A DNA stretch of 64,000 nt from Brugia malayi (GCF_000002995.4 NW_025062476.1:5879001-5943000), one strand, 5' to 3'. Positions 27,467 through 42,389 are shown, numbered from the stretch's first letter. The notes: generated by a model not told the origin, from the sequence alone. Program-made: numbers and translations.

Positions 27467-30278
27467 TGCAACTTCTATAATTAAGATAACACCTTTATGA
27501 AAGCTGAAAAAACAGAATTTAAAGTAGAACTCTACGATGACGTAAGGACTATCCTGGGATTTACGAATAGACTTCTTTTAAACAACAGCGTTTCCATGAG
27601 TTCCACAAAAATTTACCTCTCAATTAATTCCAACTTTAGTTTTGGAATTAAGCTTTTAAAATTAGACTTAACAAACTGGAGTTTTATCAGGTTGTTAAAA
27701 TTGCTTGTAAAAGAAGGGAAGAAAAAATAAATTTCGCCTTCATTTTACAAAGAGAATATGCATCAATTTTCTGCTGATATTTTGTCACTTCGACTTCCAT
27801 CATTCCTCAGAAAAGCGTAAATCCTTTCTCCCCTACCTTCGTTGGTAAGCTATATGACTTTGAACTCTTACCGCAGGAATACTACCCATAAGAAATTATT
27901 TCTGATTATTAGCCGATTAACTCAGATAAATGATTTGAAAGCCATAAGACATAACGCATCCATCTCAAGCATTATCACAATATTTCATGTTTGTATGTTT
28001 GAAAGATAAACCTCCAAACTATCACCGAAATAGACAGATATGTCCATTCCATTACTCGTAGTTCACCGGTTAACTTGCATACCTTTCTGAAGTGTTCACC
28101 TTTTTATCTTATGTACTGTGAAATTCGTGGAACACATTAGAACACTCATTTTTCGGGTAAATTTTAATAAACAAGTAAATGCACTGAGTAAAATTATTTG
28201 CATTAAGCAGTAAGCTAGGGAAGCCATTATAAATTACACACAAAATCATAGCTTTCAAAGGCAAAGAATTGGCAATATAATCGAGTCAGTTTAAACGTTT
28301 TTATGGATACTAATTTTTAACAAGGAAAAAATAAAACAGTAGGAAAATAAGATGTAAAAGAATACAATAAGAGATGTAGAACTGAATTTTCTCACAGGGA
28401 AAGAAAGAAATGAAATATCAGTAAATATAAACGTGCGCAATCAACCAACTAATTATTGTTAACCAGTAAAAAAAACCAGTAAAAAAATATCAATCTTAAG
28501 AAGAAAAGCAAAATAAAAGCATAAGATATAGAATAATAAGAGATGCAAAAGTTGTTCAGTTAGCTAAGTTAGTAAACTCTCGGGAACTAACTAAAACGTT
28601 ATGAGAATTTCATTTCTTACATATCAGAAAATGAACGGAAAGGAAGGGAAATCTTTTCATAATTATTGCGAGAATATATTCTTTAAATAAATGACGTCAG
28701 GACATGTCTTTGAATTTCCAACTTCAATCTTTCCTAATCATCGGACAGGACTATAATGTTCTTTTTCTCCTTTGTTTACAATAGTCACTCCCGATTACTA
28801 TAAACAAGAAAGATATGTAAGGACTTTCATTTTTATATAATGAATTAAACCAAGGTTCAATTTTACGCTGCTTTATAAAGTTGAAAAGGCTGCAGATCTT
28901 ATTAAGTGTAGAAAGGGAAAATACTAATTAATCAATTCGCAGTATATGCACTTTGGTGATTACTGTAAAGTAGTGGTGATTAGAGATTCAAACCCTTTCA
29001 AAATCAGTAAGCTGGAATAATCTTTCGGAAATTGAAGTTTAAAACATTAAATATTTTTGAAAAAAATTTCCAGGTATTGAGAAAACGCGCATTTTATGAA
29101 GTTCAGAAGTGATCTAAAAGATTTTCCTGAAATATATGCAGAATAAAATACAATTCAACTATTAAAACAAAGGAATGTAAAAAAAAACTGGAAAAATAAA
29201 CGAAGCATAAATAATCATCTTCACTAAGCACCACCTAGAAGAATCATTCAGGATAAAGAAGGACTTTTACAAGATGAGTGGCAAATTTCCAGAAAAAGGT
29301 GCTGAAAAACAAAGAATGTAAAAAGTGAGAGATGCGCAAAGGTCTACTAAGCATGCATGAGCAAAAGAAATTCGAAAACGGAGAACTAATTTGATGCTAG
29401 AACTACAAGAATATCTTTAAACAAACTTTCTAAAAAAGTTCAAAGACTTTCTTCGACTTGTTTTGACTTGCTATTTCGAAATACTACAAAACTATTAATG
29501 AAGAAGGAAAATCCTTGAAAAATAAACGAATAATGAGAAACAAAATGAATACTTGAGTGATTAAAATGATAAATGCACTAAACCTAATTTTCTAGTTAAA
29601 CTAATGATAAATTTTTGAGCTATCAGTTGTGAAAAGAAGTATACCTTATGCAGGGCAAATTCCAATCCTTACCTATGAATGATAGCACCTCCACAATTTA
29701 TAAAAAATAATTGGATTATAAAGGAAATTCAAAAGCAGTACATCTTATATCTTGGAAACAGTGAAAATCTTTATCATATCAACCTATCTATGCTAAACCA
29801 AAAAAAAAAAACATATTTTACAATATCCAAATGATGAAGTGGTTTGTTATGAAAGCATTAAATGAAGAGTTGGAAAGTCTGTTTGCCCCTCAACATATGC
29901 AGTCAGAGAAAATTAAAATTAAATCTGCATTTAAAATAACTTTCTTACAATGCATAAAATTGTTTGGAATGTATGAAACAATCAAAAATTCAGATAATTT
30001 ATAAATGCACTTTAAAGAACATTTCAGTGAATTGATTTCCTTTTTGAAAAAGATATTTGAAAAGGATTTTTCTTTTTTTGAAAATTCCCTTCTAATAATA
30101 GGTTAAAAGTATAAAATAGTGAAATTTAATTTCATTTTTCACAAACATGGGCTACATTAGGACTATTAATGCAAGCCCTAAAAACAAAATTTCATCTATT
30201 TCTGTATTTTTCTTTCAATTACAATACCAACCAATAAACCATATTTCACTGCTATCAAGATTGTTAATCTCATATCAA
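27467..30278. other. intergenic region
   Basis: AT-rich DNA between the start of the receptor gene and the 3' end of the phospholipase gene. I see no supportable exon. A 77-codon open frame on the plus strand at 27497-27730 has AT-driven composition and no domain. Confidence 0.6.
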
Positions 30279-33200
30279 TCAGGTAAAATGATAAGACAAC
30301 TGCTGATGAATTGAACAAACCACTTGCTCTAATTTTTTCCAAGCCGGAAAATTTTTTTCAAACTGCTTTCTTTTTTCGAGGCAGATGTTGTTGAACCGCT
30401 AAAACAGAAAAAGTATGATTTTAACAAAATAAAATCGATCCAGTAATTTACATTCTCGTAAAGCACTTTAAAGATTCCTTGAATTATACTTCGAAAAGCA
30501 GAAAAAGTTTAAAAGAAAAGTTCAGTGTAAGTCAAGTTCATATTCATTATGATGCACAGTAATGAGTTTTAAGAAATTTCCTAATAAATTATAAACATTT
30601 CTTGAAGAAATATAAAAAAATCATATAAAATAATCATAAAAAAAAAAAAAAAATATTCTACGGACGTCGAATCCATTAGAACTTGGACTTGTTTTGCAAC
30701 TGATAAATTGGGTGTTAATGGTACCGTGAAACTACTTTGATCAGTTGAATTCAACCGTGCCGAAAATACGCCAGACGATGTTAATGTCTTGTGCAATCCA
30801 CCTGCAGTGTTAAAGCATATCATCTAATTTGGAGCGAATTATCGAGGATGCAAATTCATGCTTTCAAATTCAGTGAAATGAACGTAATACCGGCAACATA
30901 TCGGTCAGATTGCAAATCAACATGTGGATTTAGAACTTCTGCTTCATTACTTCGACGGCGCATATCGAGATAAACAAGTAATGACGACAATTCCAATTCC
31001 TCGCTGTATTGATTACGAAGTGGTACGGATCGAAAACCTAAAAGAAAATAAAAATTAGCAGACAATGAACTACAATACCAAGAGTTTCTATTCCAAGTAC
31101 CATATAACTAAATTTGCTTAAAGCCAAAAACTTATATTCGTAGTTTATTATACCTTAAGCTCCTCAAGAAATGTAGTGAATGACAATTTATATTTGAATG
31201 AAATGAAAAACATACCAGTGCGAATGCAGTCAAGTGGATACACAGCTTGTCCAATAAATGGATCCATCTTAGGTCCCATAAAATCGCCATCTTCAACATA
31301 CAAGCGAAGTAAAGCTATTTCTGGACAGTACACTTTGAAGATGAATTTCTCATTCCAAACAGGATTCAAGCCATTGGAAGCTGAACTTAAATTCAAGATT
31401 GAATTTGAATTCTGATCTATCAATAAAACCGTTTAAATTTTATAATCTTTCGCCACAAATCTCGCCAAAAAACGAACCAATAGCTCGTGTTCGAACACTA
31501 GTTGAATCAGCCGGCAAACCCACAACTTCTACAGTAACAGTAGGAGAACAGATACCTCGATTTCTATCTTTCCTTGACAAATGTTGTCCTCCTACTACCT
31601 AAATAACCTTTGAAAGTGATTCTTAATAATTCTAATTCCAAAGTAAATACCAAACTTGTTTATCACTATCAAGCGTTAAGTTTCGATTTTGAAAATCCAG
31701 TGGATTTTAAGAAGTTAATTAATACCAAAATTTTGAAATTAGGAAAAAACTCGCTTTCACAGAATTAGTTTCGGACTTCAATTCCAAAACAATGAATCTT
31801 CTAATTTTGAAATCTAAAACCTTTCCAATTGAACAGCGAATAAATGTTTACATGAACAGTAAGAATGATTGGACAAGAGGTAGATACAACTTCGGCAGCA
31901 TCGGGAGAAAACATTTCATCGATCATATAAGACGGTTTCAGTACATATCCACACTGACCATTCGCCATAAATTTGCCTTGATTAAGTTGCATCGACTAAA
32001 ATTTTCATTTAGTTTCATCTATCAAAAGAACAACAATGAAACAAATTAAGCTATTAAAGTTTTTATTAAAAAAAGACAATACTTTACCGCTCCATATTAT
32101 CTATTGTTTGAAAAATAAACCAACTTTCTTAAGAGACAAAAATTCATGCATAAAAAAAAAATCTATAAAATAGTGGAGATATGATATAAATATACTACAA
32201 ACTAAAATTGTACACAAAGAACAATCAGTGTCGACATAACTGTCTATAGCAAAGAAAATTAAAACATTACGTGCCAAATGATTGGACTATAGAAACGAAA
32301 TAATAAAAACAACACCTAACACCTTTCTCCATTTAAGTATGTTATAACAGAGTTGAACATTAACCCTGTCGCCAGTTTGGTAGTTCAATGCAACCATATG
32401 ACATGCAGCATTCCACATTGGTACTGGATCATAATTTGCTGAAGTTACACGTGAACCTTGCGGATAAACGCGTGACAACTGACGAGCATTAAACTGAACT
32501 AAACCTCGTTCTACCAATTTTTCGAATTTTGTTTCACTGAACGAGCACATTTCATAGAAATTGCCTTGTGCTACAATATTTTCAGAATTTGCTTTTTCCA
32601 AGAGCGCTATACAAAATCAGAATCCATTTTTGAAATACATGTAAACAACGCACTGCTTAAGCAGTTCAGGAATTAAATATAAATTCATACTTACAGTTAA
32701 AGTTTATTTTCTGAATCTCCACCTTTCTGAACTACTCTGGTAAGAACTAGATCCATGAGATCTAATTAGTCCTTTACCAAAAGAAAAGAATATCTCAGAC
32801 TCAAGAATCAGGATACAGAATATTTCAAATATAGATTCCACTCAATTTCAACTCTAATACACATTTTTTCTTTAATCACTACTAAAAAAGATGTTTATAT
32901 TAAAACGATTTATATTCTCATATTCCACACGGGTGCATTTGATGTGATGTCCATATCCTCATAATTCTAGATTTACTTTTTCTTTAAACGTTTTTTTTTT
33001 TTTTTAATGAATTTATTTTTACCATTAAACTTCGGACAACTAAGTATTCATTATGACGTGATTAATTAAGTTATTGAAAGAACCGCAACGCTATTCAGTC
33101 TCTCTCCAGCACAAGATCCTAGAGACTAATAATATATTGATAACATACTTGCAAACTGTGAATTGAAAGGGACCGCCTGGCAGTAAACCACCAAATCAGA

Positions 33201-36200
33201 TAATTCAGAAGCTATTCGCAGATTTTTCTCTCGTGTACGTATCAAGGTATTGCGATCCGTAACTGTCCTCATCAGCTCATGTAGAATATTTAACCAGTCT
33301 TCACGTTCTTCACTTGAATTGGCAGCTAAAACGTATTCCTGAAAATAATTACTAGGTAAATTATATTTCAAATTAAAAAAGAACCAATTCATCTTTATTA
33401 AATCTAAAACATTAACTCTTAATTGTGAGCAAATTGTAAATAACAAAACTAATATACGCTTGGATTCCAGTGCGTTGAAACACGTCTGATTTTAAATGCA
33501 AACGGTCGACCAGCAATTTCAAACGGTACTTCTTCAATTAAAGAATCGGCCAAATCGATAGCTGCGTAAGGCCCCAACTCACTCTAAAAAATTTATACGT
33601 AAATACTGAGTTTTTGTCAAATTAGCGAATAAGCTATAAGCAAATTCAGGAAAGCTTTAAATTTCATAAGCATTTTTTTAAGACTCCGGAAAGGACACAC
33701 CGGTTGATTATCAGAAGTTTCTAGTTCAATAACGCATCGAGAAGGGAAGAAACCTGAACGACCGCGATATTTGCCACGCCAGCTATAACATAGTATTTCA
33801 ACTTTGAGTTTAATAAACTGGAATTTTTCAAGACAGCTCCAAATCAAATCTTCTCAAATTTATGAGACTGTAGATTTTCACTTTAAAAAATATTTACCGG
33901 TCGCCATCTTTCCTGAATACATTTATCACCGCATTTACAGGGAATGAAAGTTCACAGGGAAGAGATCCATTGTAGGACTCGATAGCTCGAACCAATACCT
34001 AAATTTAAATGATGAGTTATACTCGCTAAGCTGCAAAAGAAATGTCTTAGTGCAACAAAATGAAAAATAATATGAATTAAATGTAGCCCAATTTCCTTTT
34101 GTTCAACAATATTTTCGAAAAATGAGATTTCACGAGAAAAAATTTAAGGAGAAATGTCTTAGTACTAATAGCAATCCATTTACATTAAATCCTAGAATAC
34201 ATAAATTCTTCCACTGTTCTTACAAATTATGACAAAACAAATGACTTCAGATTTCTAGCCTGCATAGTCATGACTAGCAGTATATCTGAATGAATAGAGT
34301 TCTCTTCTCAAGACATCAACTGAGAATATCGAAAACTAATGGAACTTACTGGAACTCAATGAAAATGATAAATTCACACATAGCTTTGGAGAAATTTTAT
34401 GCTTCATTTAACAAAACCAATCTTATTACCTCTTTATCAATGTCTTTGAGTTCCATGTAACAACCAAGTGCCCGGTCGGTACTACAGCATATACCTGCAG
34501 AACCAATAATGGTATCCTCACCCACAGGATATTTTAGACATATTCCACGAACGAATTCCCTTGTTGAATAATATTCAACTATTTGATTCAAATTCTCGAA
34601 AATAGTCTGGTTAACAACAAAAATTCGACCATCGCGTTTCAAATGGTAGTGCCATATTTCGCCGTCAACTCTATAATGTAACACCACTTTTAATAGTGTA
34701 ATAGCAGTGATTACCTACTAGCCAATACAAAAGAAGTAATGAAATTTCATCAAGATGAATGAATGAAACAGTGGAATGATGTATACCTCAGAGAAAGCAC
34801 AAAAACGTTTTTATCAGTAGAACTAAAGCGCAGCAAGAAAGCCCCATCTTGTTGAACTGTGTTCAGCAGTTCTTCGGCACGATTTCTATCTGTTTTCTCA
34901 CAAAACCATCTGAATAATAAACACGATGCCTTATATTATGTCTGTGATATCTCATATTTGCAAGAGCTTCGTATTTTAAGCTTCATTTTCTACTAATGTC
35001 TTTTTATTTCTTTGGGCATAAAAATAAAACTAGATACCAAAACGTGATTTACACACTGCAACTAATACTGCTCTTCATTAACTAATACTATATGTTCAAT
35101 ATAAGAATAAAAATAAGAACACTGATATTTAAATATAAAAGATTGGAAACAATTCAAGGATGTTCTCACACATTTAATCCAAAACTCACATCATGCCGAG
35201 ATGAGGACAAGGCTGCGGACATGGAGTGATCAGTGTCGTGCTAAAATTAGGTGTCCTCAATCTTTCCTTTGTATAGTGCGATATAAGTTCATAAAGTGTA
35301 TCCATTTGCTTATTTTCCAAAAAATAATATTTTTTTTCACCATTCACCATCCTTGTGCGTATTCGACAGTGATGTACTTTTTCATTATGTCTAAAATTGG
35401 TATATTTCATTCTTATTTGATTTAGTTAATGAAAAATGTCCAAAACTAACGTCGTCAGCTTTATCTTACGAATGTCAATGATCCAGTAACCTTATAAAGG
35501 ATATATAATAATAATAATTGTAATAATAATAATTAATAGTGACAACAATAATTAATAATAATAAGAATAATAATAATAATATAAAAGATCCTCATAACAA
35601 TCACAAATAAAAGCTTCTAAAAAAAGAAGAAACAATTAATTGCATCCCGTCTAATTTTAAAAGACTTACAGAAATGATAACGAGTAGTCGCCAATAAAAA
35701 TAGTCGAATCGCGAACCAAAAAAAGACCATTGCCTTTATCTTTATGCTCCAAAAGGCGAATTCTTGCCGTATCTCGATCTGTTTTACCGTGAAACCATTC
35801 TTCTGTAATATGCATTTCCTCTGGAGGAACACCAAAACCCGTCAAGTTTGTCAAAACATCCTATAATAAAAATTCGGAGTAGAAACAATGTCTGAAACAG
35901 AAATGTTAAACTATTTCACGCACTGAAAACTTTCACGAGAAATTAATTACAATATACACTAAACACATCACTTGATTTTCATCATCATGTGCGTTTCCCA
36001 ATGAATCTTGACGTCTCAGAATACCCTGATTATCAATATTATTCTCGCACTGTTCCAACATGTAACATAAACGATCCGGAAACAATATAAATAAATGAGT
36101 TGTCCATTCCTAAATAACGTCAGTTGCTCATATTTATAAAGAAGTAAAAATCTGTATTTATAAAAGTGTTAAGTGATAATTACAAATCATCCCAAAAAAG

Positions 36201-39200
36201 CAAATGCAAGAGCAATAATGTTCAGTCAACCTTTCTGTAAACCTTTGAAAAAAAAGAACGCCCAGGAGTCAAAGTATTTTTACATATGAAAAATGCAGCA
36301 ACCTACATCGCTTATTCCGCTCTTCAATGACAGAATTCCTTGCCGCGTAAAATTCAGCAAAAGCAAATCCTGCTCTTGATCTAAAAATATAAAGAATTCA
36401 ATACCCTCAAGTTTCTTCAGACATGTATGTGTAAATTCTTTCCAATTTCCATTAAAGCAAAAACACGCAAATATACGAAATTCAACTGCAGGAGCATTAA
36501 AACAGATATACCGTTCGGAAGCACTTAGAATAAATTTAGAAAAATTCACCCTCATCAGCTTGCTGTAAGATAATATTTTCACTTTCTGTCGGTAGCTTTT
36601 TATGCTTTAGAATAATTTTTCGCTTTAAAGCTTCCGGAGATGGTAAACAAGTTTCTTCACGACTAACTGGAGCTGTGAGTAAATAATCACCAAGAATTTC
36701 TCTAATTTCACGAGCAAGTAGGCGTTGTACCGGTACTGAACAATTGTCTTCAATCGAGAGAATTACTGGAAACCTAAATTTATCACGAGTTTTTAAGCGT
36801 TTAGGACAATACAACCTTATACATAGCTTTGATCTCATATAAAGCCATATTTTACTTTTCTGAAGTAGAGTTATAAATGCAAAAGCTTAGGAATATAAAA
36901 AGCATTGAATGATTATTTTACAAGATTTAATATCATTTATCTAAACTTACTCGCTATTGATAAAAGCATAATGACGAATGGTATAAAGCACATCGCGTAA
37001 ATTGATTTTACTAGTCATCGTGTAACCATGGTAAATAACAATATCTTGTATTTCACCTGAATTTCTCTTTTGTCCATCCCAACAATCAACTAAAACCTGA
37101 CACTATATTTAGATATTACTCAATTAACAATTTAAATTTATTTTTCATTAATTTCACAAAATTTGATTTTTTTTTTCCATTTGTTTCTCAAATATTTCCT
37201 ATTATGAACTGATGAAGATCTATTCATCGACAATTTTGCTTTATCGTCTGTTTTACCCGTCATGTGACCAATTTAAAATTTTGTATTTTATGTTAGAAGC
37301 TTCCTTTTGCCTGGTCAAGCAAGTAATCACTAGTATCAATTAAAACAAACAAAAGCATACGTTCAACACATCTACAACCCATAAGCAAAGCTCGAGCATA
37401 TGTATCCAAGGAGGATTCACTCTTGAGCTGATCACCGGTAAGATATCTAAAGTTATTTTAGTTATGTGAGATTTTTAAAATAGTTTTATTTGATAATGGC
37501 TTATAATAATTTACAGTGAAATCAAATTGAATGCTACAAGTGGTTAGATTTAGCTCAAATACAAAATTAACGTGTTGTGTGATGAAGCAATCCAATAGTG
37601 ACTTAGTGGTCGATTCATGTCATGTATAACATTCTCGTTAACAGAATCCCATAGTGAATTTTCTCGAGAGAAGAGGAAATCGCAAAACTGGAAACAATAT
37701 CCCTTTTTGATGACAAAAAAATCACTACAACATCTAAAAATGATATTGTGTATGAAGAAGCTGCAAATTACTATTAAGATAATTCCAATAGATTTGTAAA
37801 CAGTTTGAGCAAAATTATAAAAATGTGAGCAAAAAAAACGCACTTCAGTAACGCTAAGAGCTGGTTCACGAACATCTCTATATGGGTCCCACTGTCGTAA
37901 AAAATGTCTGAGAAAATCACTGGCTTTTTCTCGCATCATCCCTATTTCATCCTAAAATTTCAGTCTTATATTGATTGTGACGAAATGCATGTTTATATTC
38001 TAATATAAGTGCAACAATAAATTCATAATAACTAAACATTCAAAAATATACTGATTAATTATTAATTATGTGCGCCCTATTCTAAAACCAAAAACACTTA
38101 TTGTTACCCACGTTTTGCTTGTCCTTATGAAAGCGCAAGAAATTGTTGAAGCTAACAACAGCTGCATCATCCGAATAAGCCGCAAAATGTTCTGCGAAAA
38201 GCTGCAAAAAGCGTAAAAAATCTTGAACTATGAGCAGAAGAGAAATATTGCAATTAAATAACAAACTGTTCTAGAATGTCAACCGAGACAGAAGCGAAAG
38301 AGAGACAAAGAAGGGGCTTCGAGAAGTCTGCGGTGCATAAACAAAAATTGCTTAAAAGTAAAGAAGAAGTTTTGTTACCGAATTGGCGTGCAAAAGTTTG
38401 CGATAAGCATTTGCGAAACTGTCATAATGCATTGTCTCCTGAAGTAAACCAAAAATGTGGTCTGTAGTAGCAAAGCGGTGTAGGTAAAAATCTTTAGTTA
38501 AATTTTCTGTACACCAAATTAATAAAAAAATATGTTCCAATTTGAGCTCAATTAATACATTTATGAGTCAATTCATTGAAAATGGTTGTAAATGTGGCTT
38601 CTTCCAAATAAAATAACTTACTTCGCAAACCTCTTGCAACTGTTTTGACTGCACTTTATATTGTAGACTTGTTTGTACGAACGGCTTCATATGTTTCATC
38701 GCTACGCTGAAACCGTACAAACACAATCAGAACGGTAATATGACAAAATCATAGTGTACTAAAAATAAAAATCATGATTTATTTTAAAACATATTGATAT
38801 ACATTAATAGATTACTAAACTTCTTGTCTCTTCTAAATCAATTTCAGCGAATGCTCTAGCAACTAATTTTTCCCATAGTTTGGCAACAGTAATCTCAGTA
38901 TAATCATGGCCAACATCAAAACATAAACATCTGAACAATGCAACATGTGACTATCAATTTTCTATCGCGATATAAAAAGTTATAAAGACAAAAGTTCAAA
39001 ACAACTTGAAATTCTGCTTACCAAGGATTTTCAAGAGCATATCCAGCAATATTATAAAACTCCTTCCTTAGCCACCGTTCCACGAGGAGTGCATGACAAG
39101 CAGAAATTGTATCCAGCATCAAATAGTGAACACCTTGACACCACATGCGACATAAATCTTCCGTATCAACTAAAAAATTCACTTTCTAGTAAGTAACTAA

Positions 39201-40351
39201 TTTATTTGGATCTACTATTACAATAATTTGCCACTATAAGTAGACGTCATAACTGAAAATTAGTATGCTTAATTGCGCCTACGTTGCCAAAACTTATGAA
39301 ATTATTAACACATAGTATTATGAATATTTAAAATGTGATCATGTCTTCCGTATTACAGAATGCAGCCACTCACACAACAAAATCCAGTATCGCAAATTGA
39401 AAGTGGTTGCATAACTTAGAACTAATATTCTGGTTGCATCAAACTGTTTAATTTCCTTGTCTTTTTCCCACTTATCGCCGATTTTGATCTTTTTCAGTTT
39501 AAAATCAAGGGTGTGCACTTCTTTCACTATTCGCAAATCTAGCCGCAGCGTTTTGCCACCACTCTGAAACGTAATTAAAGTTTGAATTTACAATAAATCC
39601 AGTGATGCAAATAATATACCTTTACTCTTCAAAATTAGTTTTATTCATTTCATCAAGTATGCTTAGTTCATTTATTTCACTAAATTTAGTGAAAATATTA
39701 TAGCTTTTAACATTGCATTAAAAAGGCAGTTTTACATTTGTCTCTTGGACTTCCTTTTAAAACTTATTTCATTTCTAATTTTACTTGATTTACAACTCCA
39801 ATTAGAAACTATGGCAAAAATTTTCAGACTGTTGGTAAGCAAAATATGAGGATATGTAGCCAGACAGAGTAGAAAAATACAGACGCACATAAAAATCCTT
39901 AACTTGAATAACTTTAACCTTGTCATAATTATCCAGTTTCGACAAAAACAGTTGCCTCGTCTCACGGTTGTACGTAAGTCTTTTCTGTGCCGGATCTCGT
40001 CGCTTCATCAATAGAAGTTTGTAGACGTTGTGACCTGAAATATTAATGACTCATTGTTAAGTGTTAAACAAAATGCTATCGAATGCTTAGAAAGACACAT
40101 ATTTTATCGCGCTTTAAAATAATTTTCTAATATAATAAAATGAATATAAACAAACTTCTTCCATCAAAAAAGTTCTCCAGAAAAGCTACAATAGGTCATT
40201 ATGTCATCCAGCTCGAAGCTACTTACGGTTACGCCATATTTAATTTCGTCTGACATCAGTTCATCATTTGATATTTTATACAATAAGAATTACCCATTTC
40301 CATTGCATGAAACACTTTTTCCATTTCGAATTCCACTGAGCTTGATGTCAT
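30279..40351 (-). CDS. plc-3: phosphoinositide phospholipase C-gamma
   Basis: Hydrolyses PIP2 to IP3 and diacylglycerol downstream of tyrosine kinases. About 30 exons run from ATG 40351 (acceptor 30 bases upstream, perhaps for SL trans-splicing) to about 30279; the model gives about 1360 residues. Order: N-terminal PH (19-150), EF-hand-like region, X box (about 313-500) with catalytic His in SSHNT (349) and IYHGYT (400) and metal-site E379/D381, split-PH half, N-SH2 (593-690, FLVR at 618-621), C-SH2 (703-790, FLLR at 726-729), SH3 (824-884), second split-PH half, Y box (ELSDLVVYC onward, to about 1070) and C2 (about 1105-1230). Sample exons: 37687-37572, 37089-36951, 35860-35670, 34909-34787, 33782-33701, 32606-32365, 31416-31216. 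Y814 (GCYMEL) matches the activating Tyr783 of human PLCG1. The SH3 pocket looks degraded. The 39022/38930 junction and the last exon (30398-30279) are uncertain. Confidence 0.93.
35506..35582. repeat. (AAT)n-rich intronic repeat
   Basis: AAT trinucleotide units with interruptions, inside the phospholipase intron between the exons ending at 35670 and beginning at 35390. Confidence 0.75.
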
Positions 40352-40599
40352 AAGCGAATTGCTTGTAAATACGAAAGGACGCTGAAATAACAATACCGAA
40401 TCTGCTGAGCTTTGAGGGTACATTTAGCTCTTGGAATATGTCCCTACAATACTAGGAGTATTCATTCCACATTTCAGTCTGAAAAAAAGTCAAGTTAAAG
40501 AAATTTTAAAAATATGAAAAAGTATATCACAGATATCTGAATCTCGAATTCATAATTTTTTCTAAATCATGATGTCCGTAACTACTACTTTAAGCCAAA

Positions 40600-40682
40600 A
40601 AAAGTGTAACATAACAAAGAAGTATAAACATAACAAATATAAATAAGGAAGTATAAACATGACCCAAAGAAGTGTAAAAAGT
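40600..40682. repeat. imperfect tandem repeat
   Basis: Units of the type AAGAAGTATAAACATAACA recur about three times with changes (AAGTGTAACATAACA, AGGAAGTATAAACATGACC, AAGAAGTGTAAAAAG). It lies about 250 bases upstream of the phospholipase start codon. Confidence 0.5.
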
Positions 40683-42389
40683 AACTTTACGACGCAAAGT
40701 CAAAAGCTAGCGAAAAATCAGATTTTGAAGATTTAAGCCAATTTCATCAACTATTCAAATATAATAGGTATTCATGAATAGTGAATCAAATCTTCCAGTA
40801 CTAAAAATTTTAGTAGTGACTTTCTCTAAAGTAGTTTTTATGAACGACCATGATAAATTTATACAAGAACTTTTTAGTGGAGCATTTATCATTTGTGGAT
40901 CCTATAAGTTTGTCAAAATATTAGTTAATTTACATCATAAAATACACTCCAAAAAACTGAGCACAAATAACAAACTGATATTTCGAAGGATACATAAAAT
41001 TGACAATGTTAAGTAAAAAATGTTTGAAGATCAAAAATGAAATTTGAGAAAAAACTTAAAATGTCGGAGAGACAAAATCTCTATTTCTTTCTTCTACCGC
41101 TATGAAATAATAATGTATTAATAATCATAAAATCTATCCAAGTTTACTTTCGAGAGATGGATTAAATTATTCATATCACCTATAAATTTTTTATATTTTT
41201 TAATTTCCACGCAGAAAGTTTGGATAAACTGTTGCATCTTTAGACTGTTACTCTATTGCACTTTTAACTGTGGCTATAGAAAGTTTTTATGACCACCTTA
41301 GTAGAGATAGTAAAGACATTAATTAAGAATTGCAATGAAATTATAAACATAAAATCACGCTTTCTTTACTTTAAGTGCTACTGATGAAGCATAGCGGAAT
41401 CCTTTAAACCAGCGAAAGTATTAATATCTTGTTTGATTCAGTAGAAAATTTTCATTCTCTCAAAGTACTCATAATTAAAATCACAGCTTCAAATCTACAT
41501 ATTAAAGAAACAGCTGAAATTTAGACTCTTGCAGAGATCTCTTCCATTATGAATGAATAGCAAAAATTACTCCCGAAATAGCAGAAATTACTACAAAACC
41601 TTCGGAATAGCAAGAAAAAAAATAGCAAACGTATACTACACTATGTCACACTTTGCCATCTTCGGAACAAAATTTAATAATTGAAGCTAATGAGAAATAT
41701 TAATATTAACATCTTCCACTTCCAGTTCATTGCTTAATTCTTATATTTTTCAACTTCATTAACCATTAGGCTATCAGTTAGAATCATGAAATATGAATTA
41801 TTTAGGACAGTTAACAAAATTATATAAATTAAACAACTAAACGAATTCATTACCAGGTTCAATAATCACTTTGAAAAAGAAAATCTAACTGATTGTAATA
41901 GTTATTTAATACTTCTTGAACAAAAATTCATTTCAATAAACTTAAAATAACTATGTAAAAAACTTTTTAAAAAATATTTCTAAAAAATTCTAAAAAGTTA
42001 TATTGAAAAAGTTTACTGCAACCAAGTTATAATTTTCAATCGATATTAGTGAAACTTGGTCCGGCGCGAAAAACACTTACTTTTCTTTGAAATTACTTTT
42101 GCTCCATCATACATTCTTCATTCTTTCACAAGCTCTTATATATTCTTAAGTCAATTAAAAACACAACGGATTGGTTAAATTTGCTTTGTTAAGAGACTCT
42201 AACTTGCATGGATATCTTTTATTGAAATAATGGATATCATTTTTTGTTGGAGTGATGAGTGCTATGGTCAGTGTTCAATCTTTGTAGTAGACATTAGGAA
42301 AATTATTGAACTGTGGAACGAAAAGAAGTGACACACTTCAAACAATAATATCTTGTCAAAAGAAGGAAAGCTATGGGAAAATTTCTACC

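Noticed and set aside
27497..27730. 77-codon plus-strand open frame upstream of the receptor gene
   Set aside because: AT-driven composition, no domain, no conserved splice context.
30581..30661. Phenylalanine-rich C-terminal extension of PLC-gamma
   Set aside because: It is read-through of a GT donor after 30662 into a poly-T intron; an acceptor at 30398 keeps phase.
31176..31602. Open frames on the plus strand opposite the PLC-gamma C2 domain
   Set aside because: They are antisense shadows of well-supported minus-strand exons.
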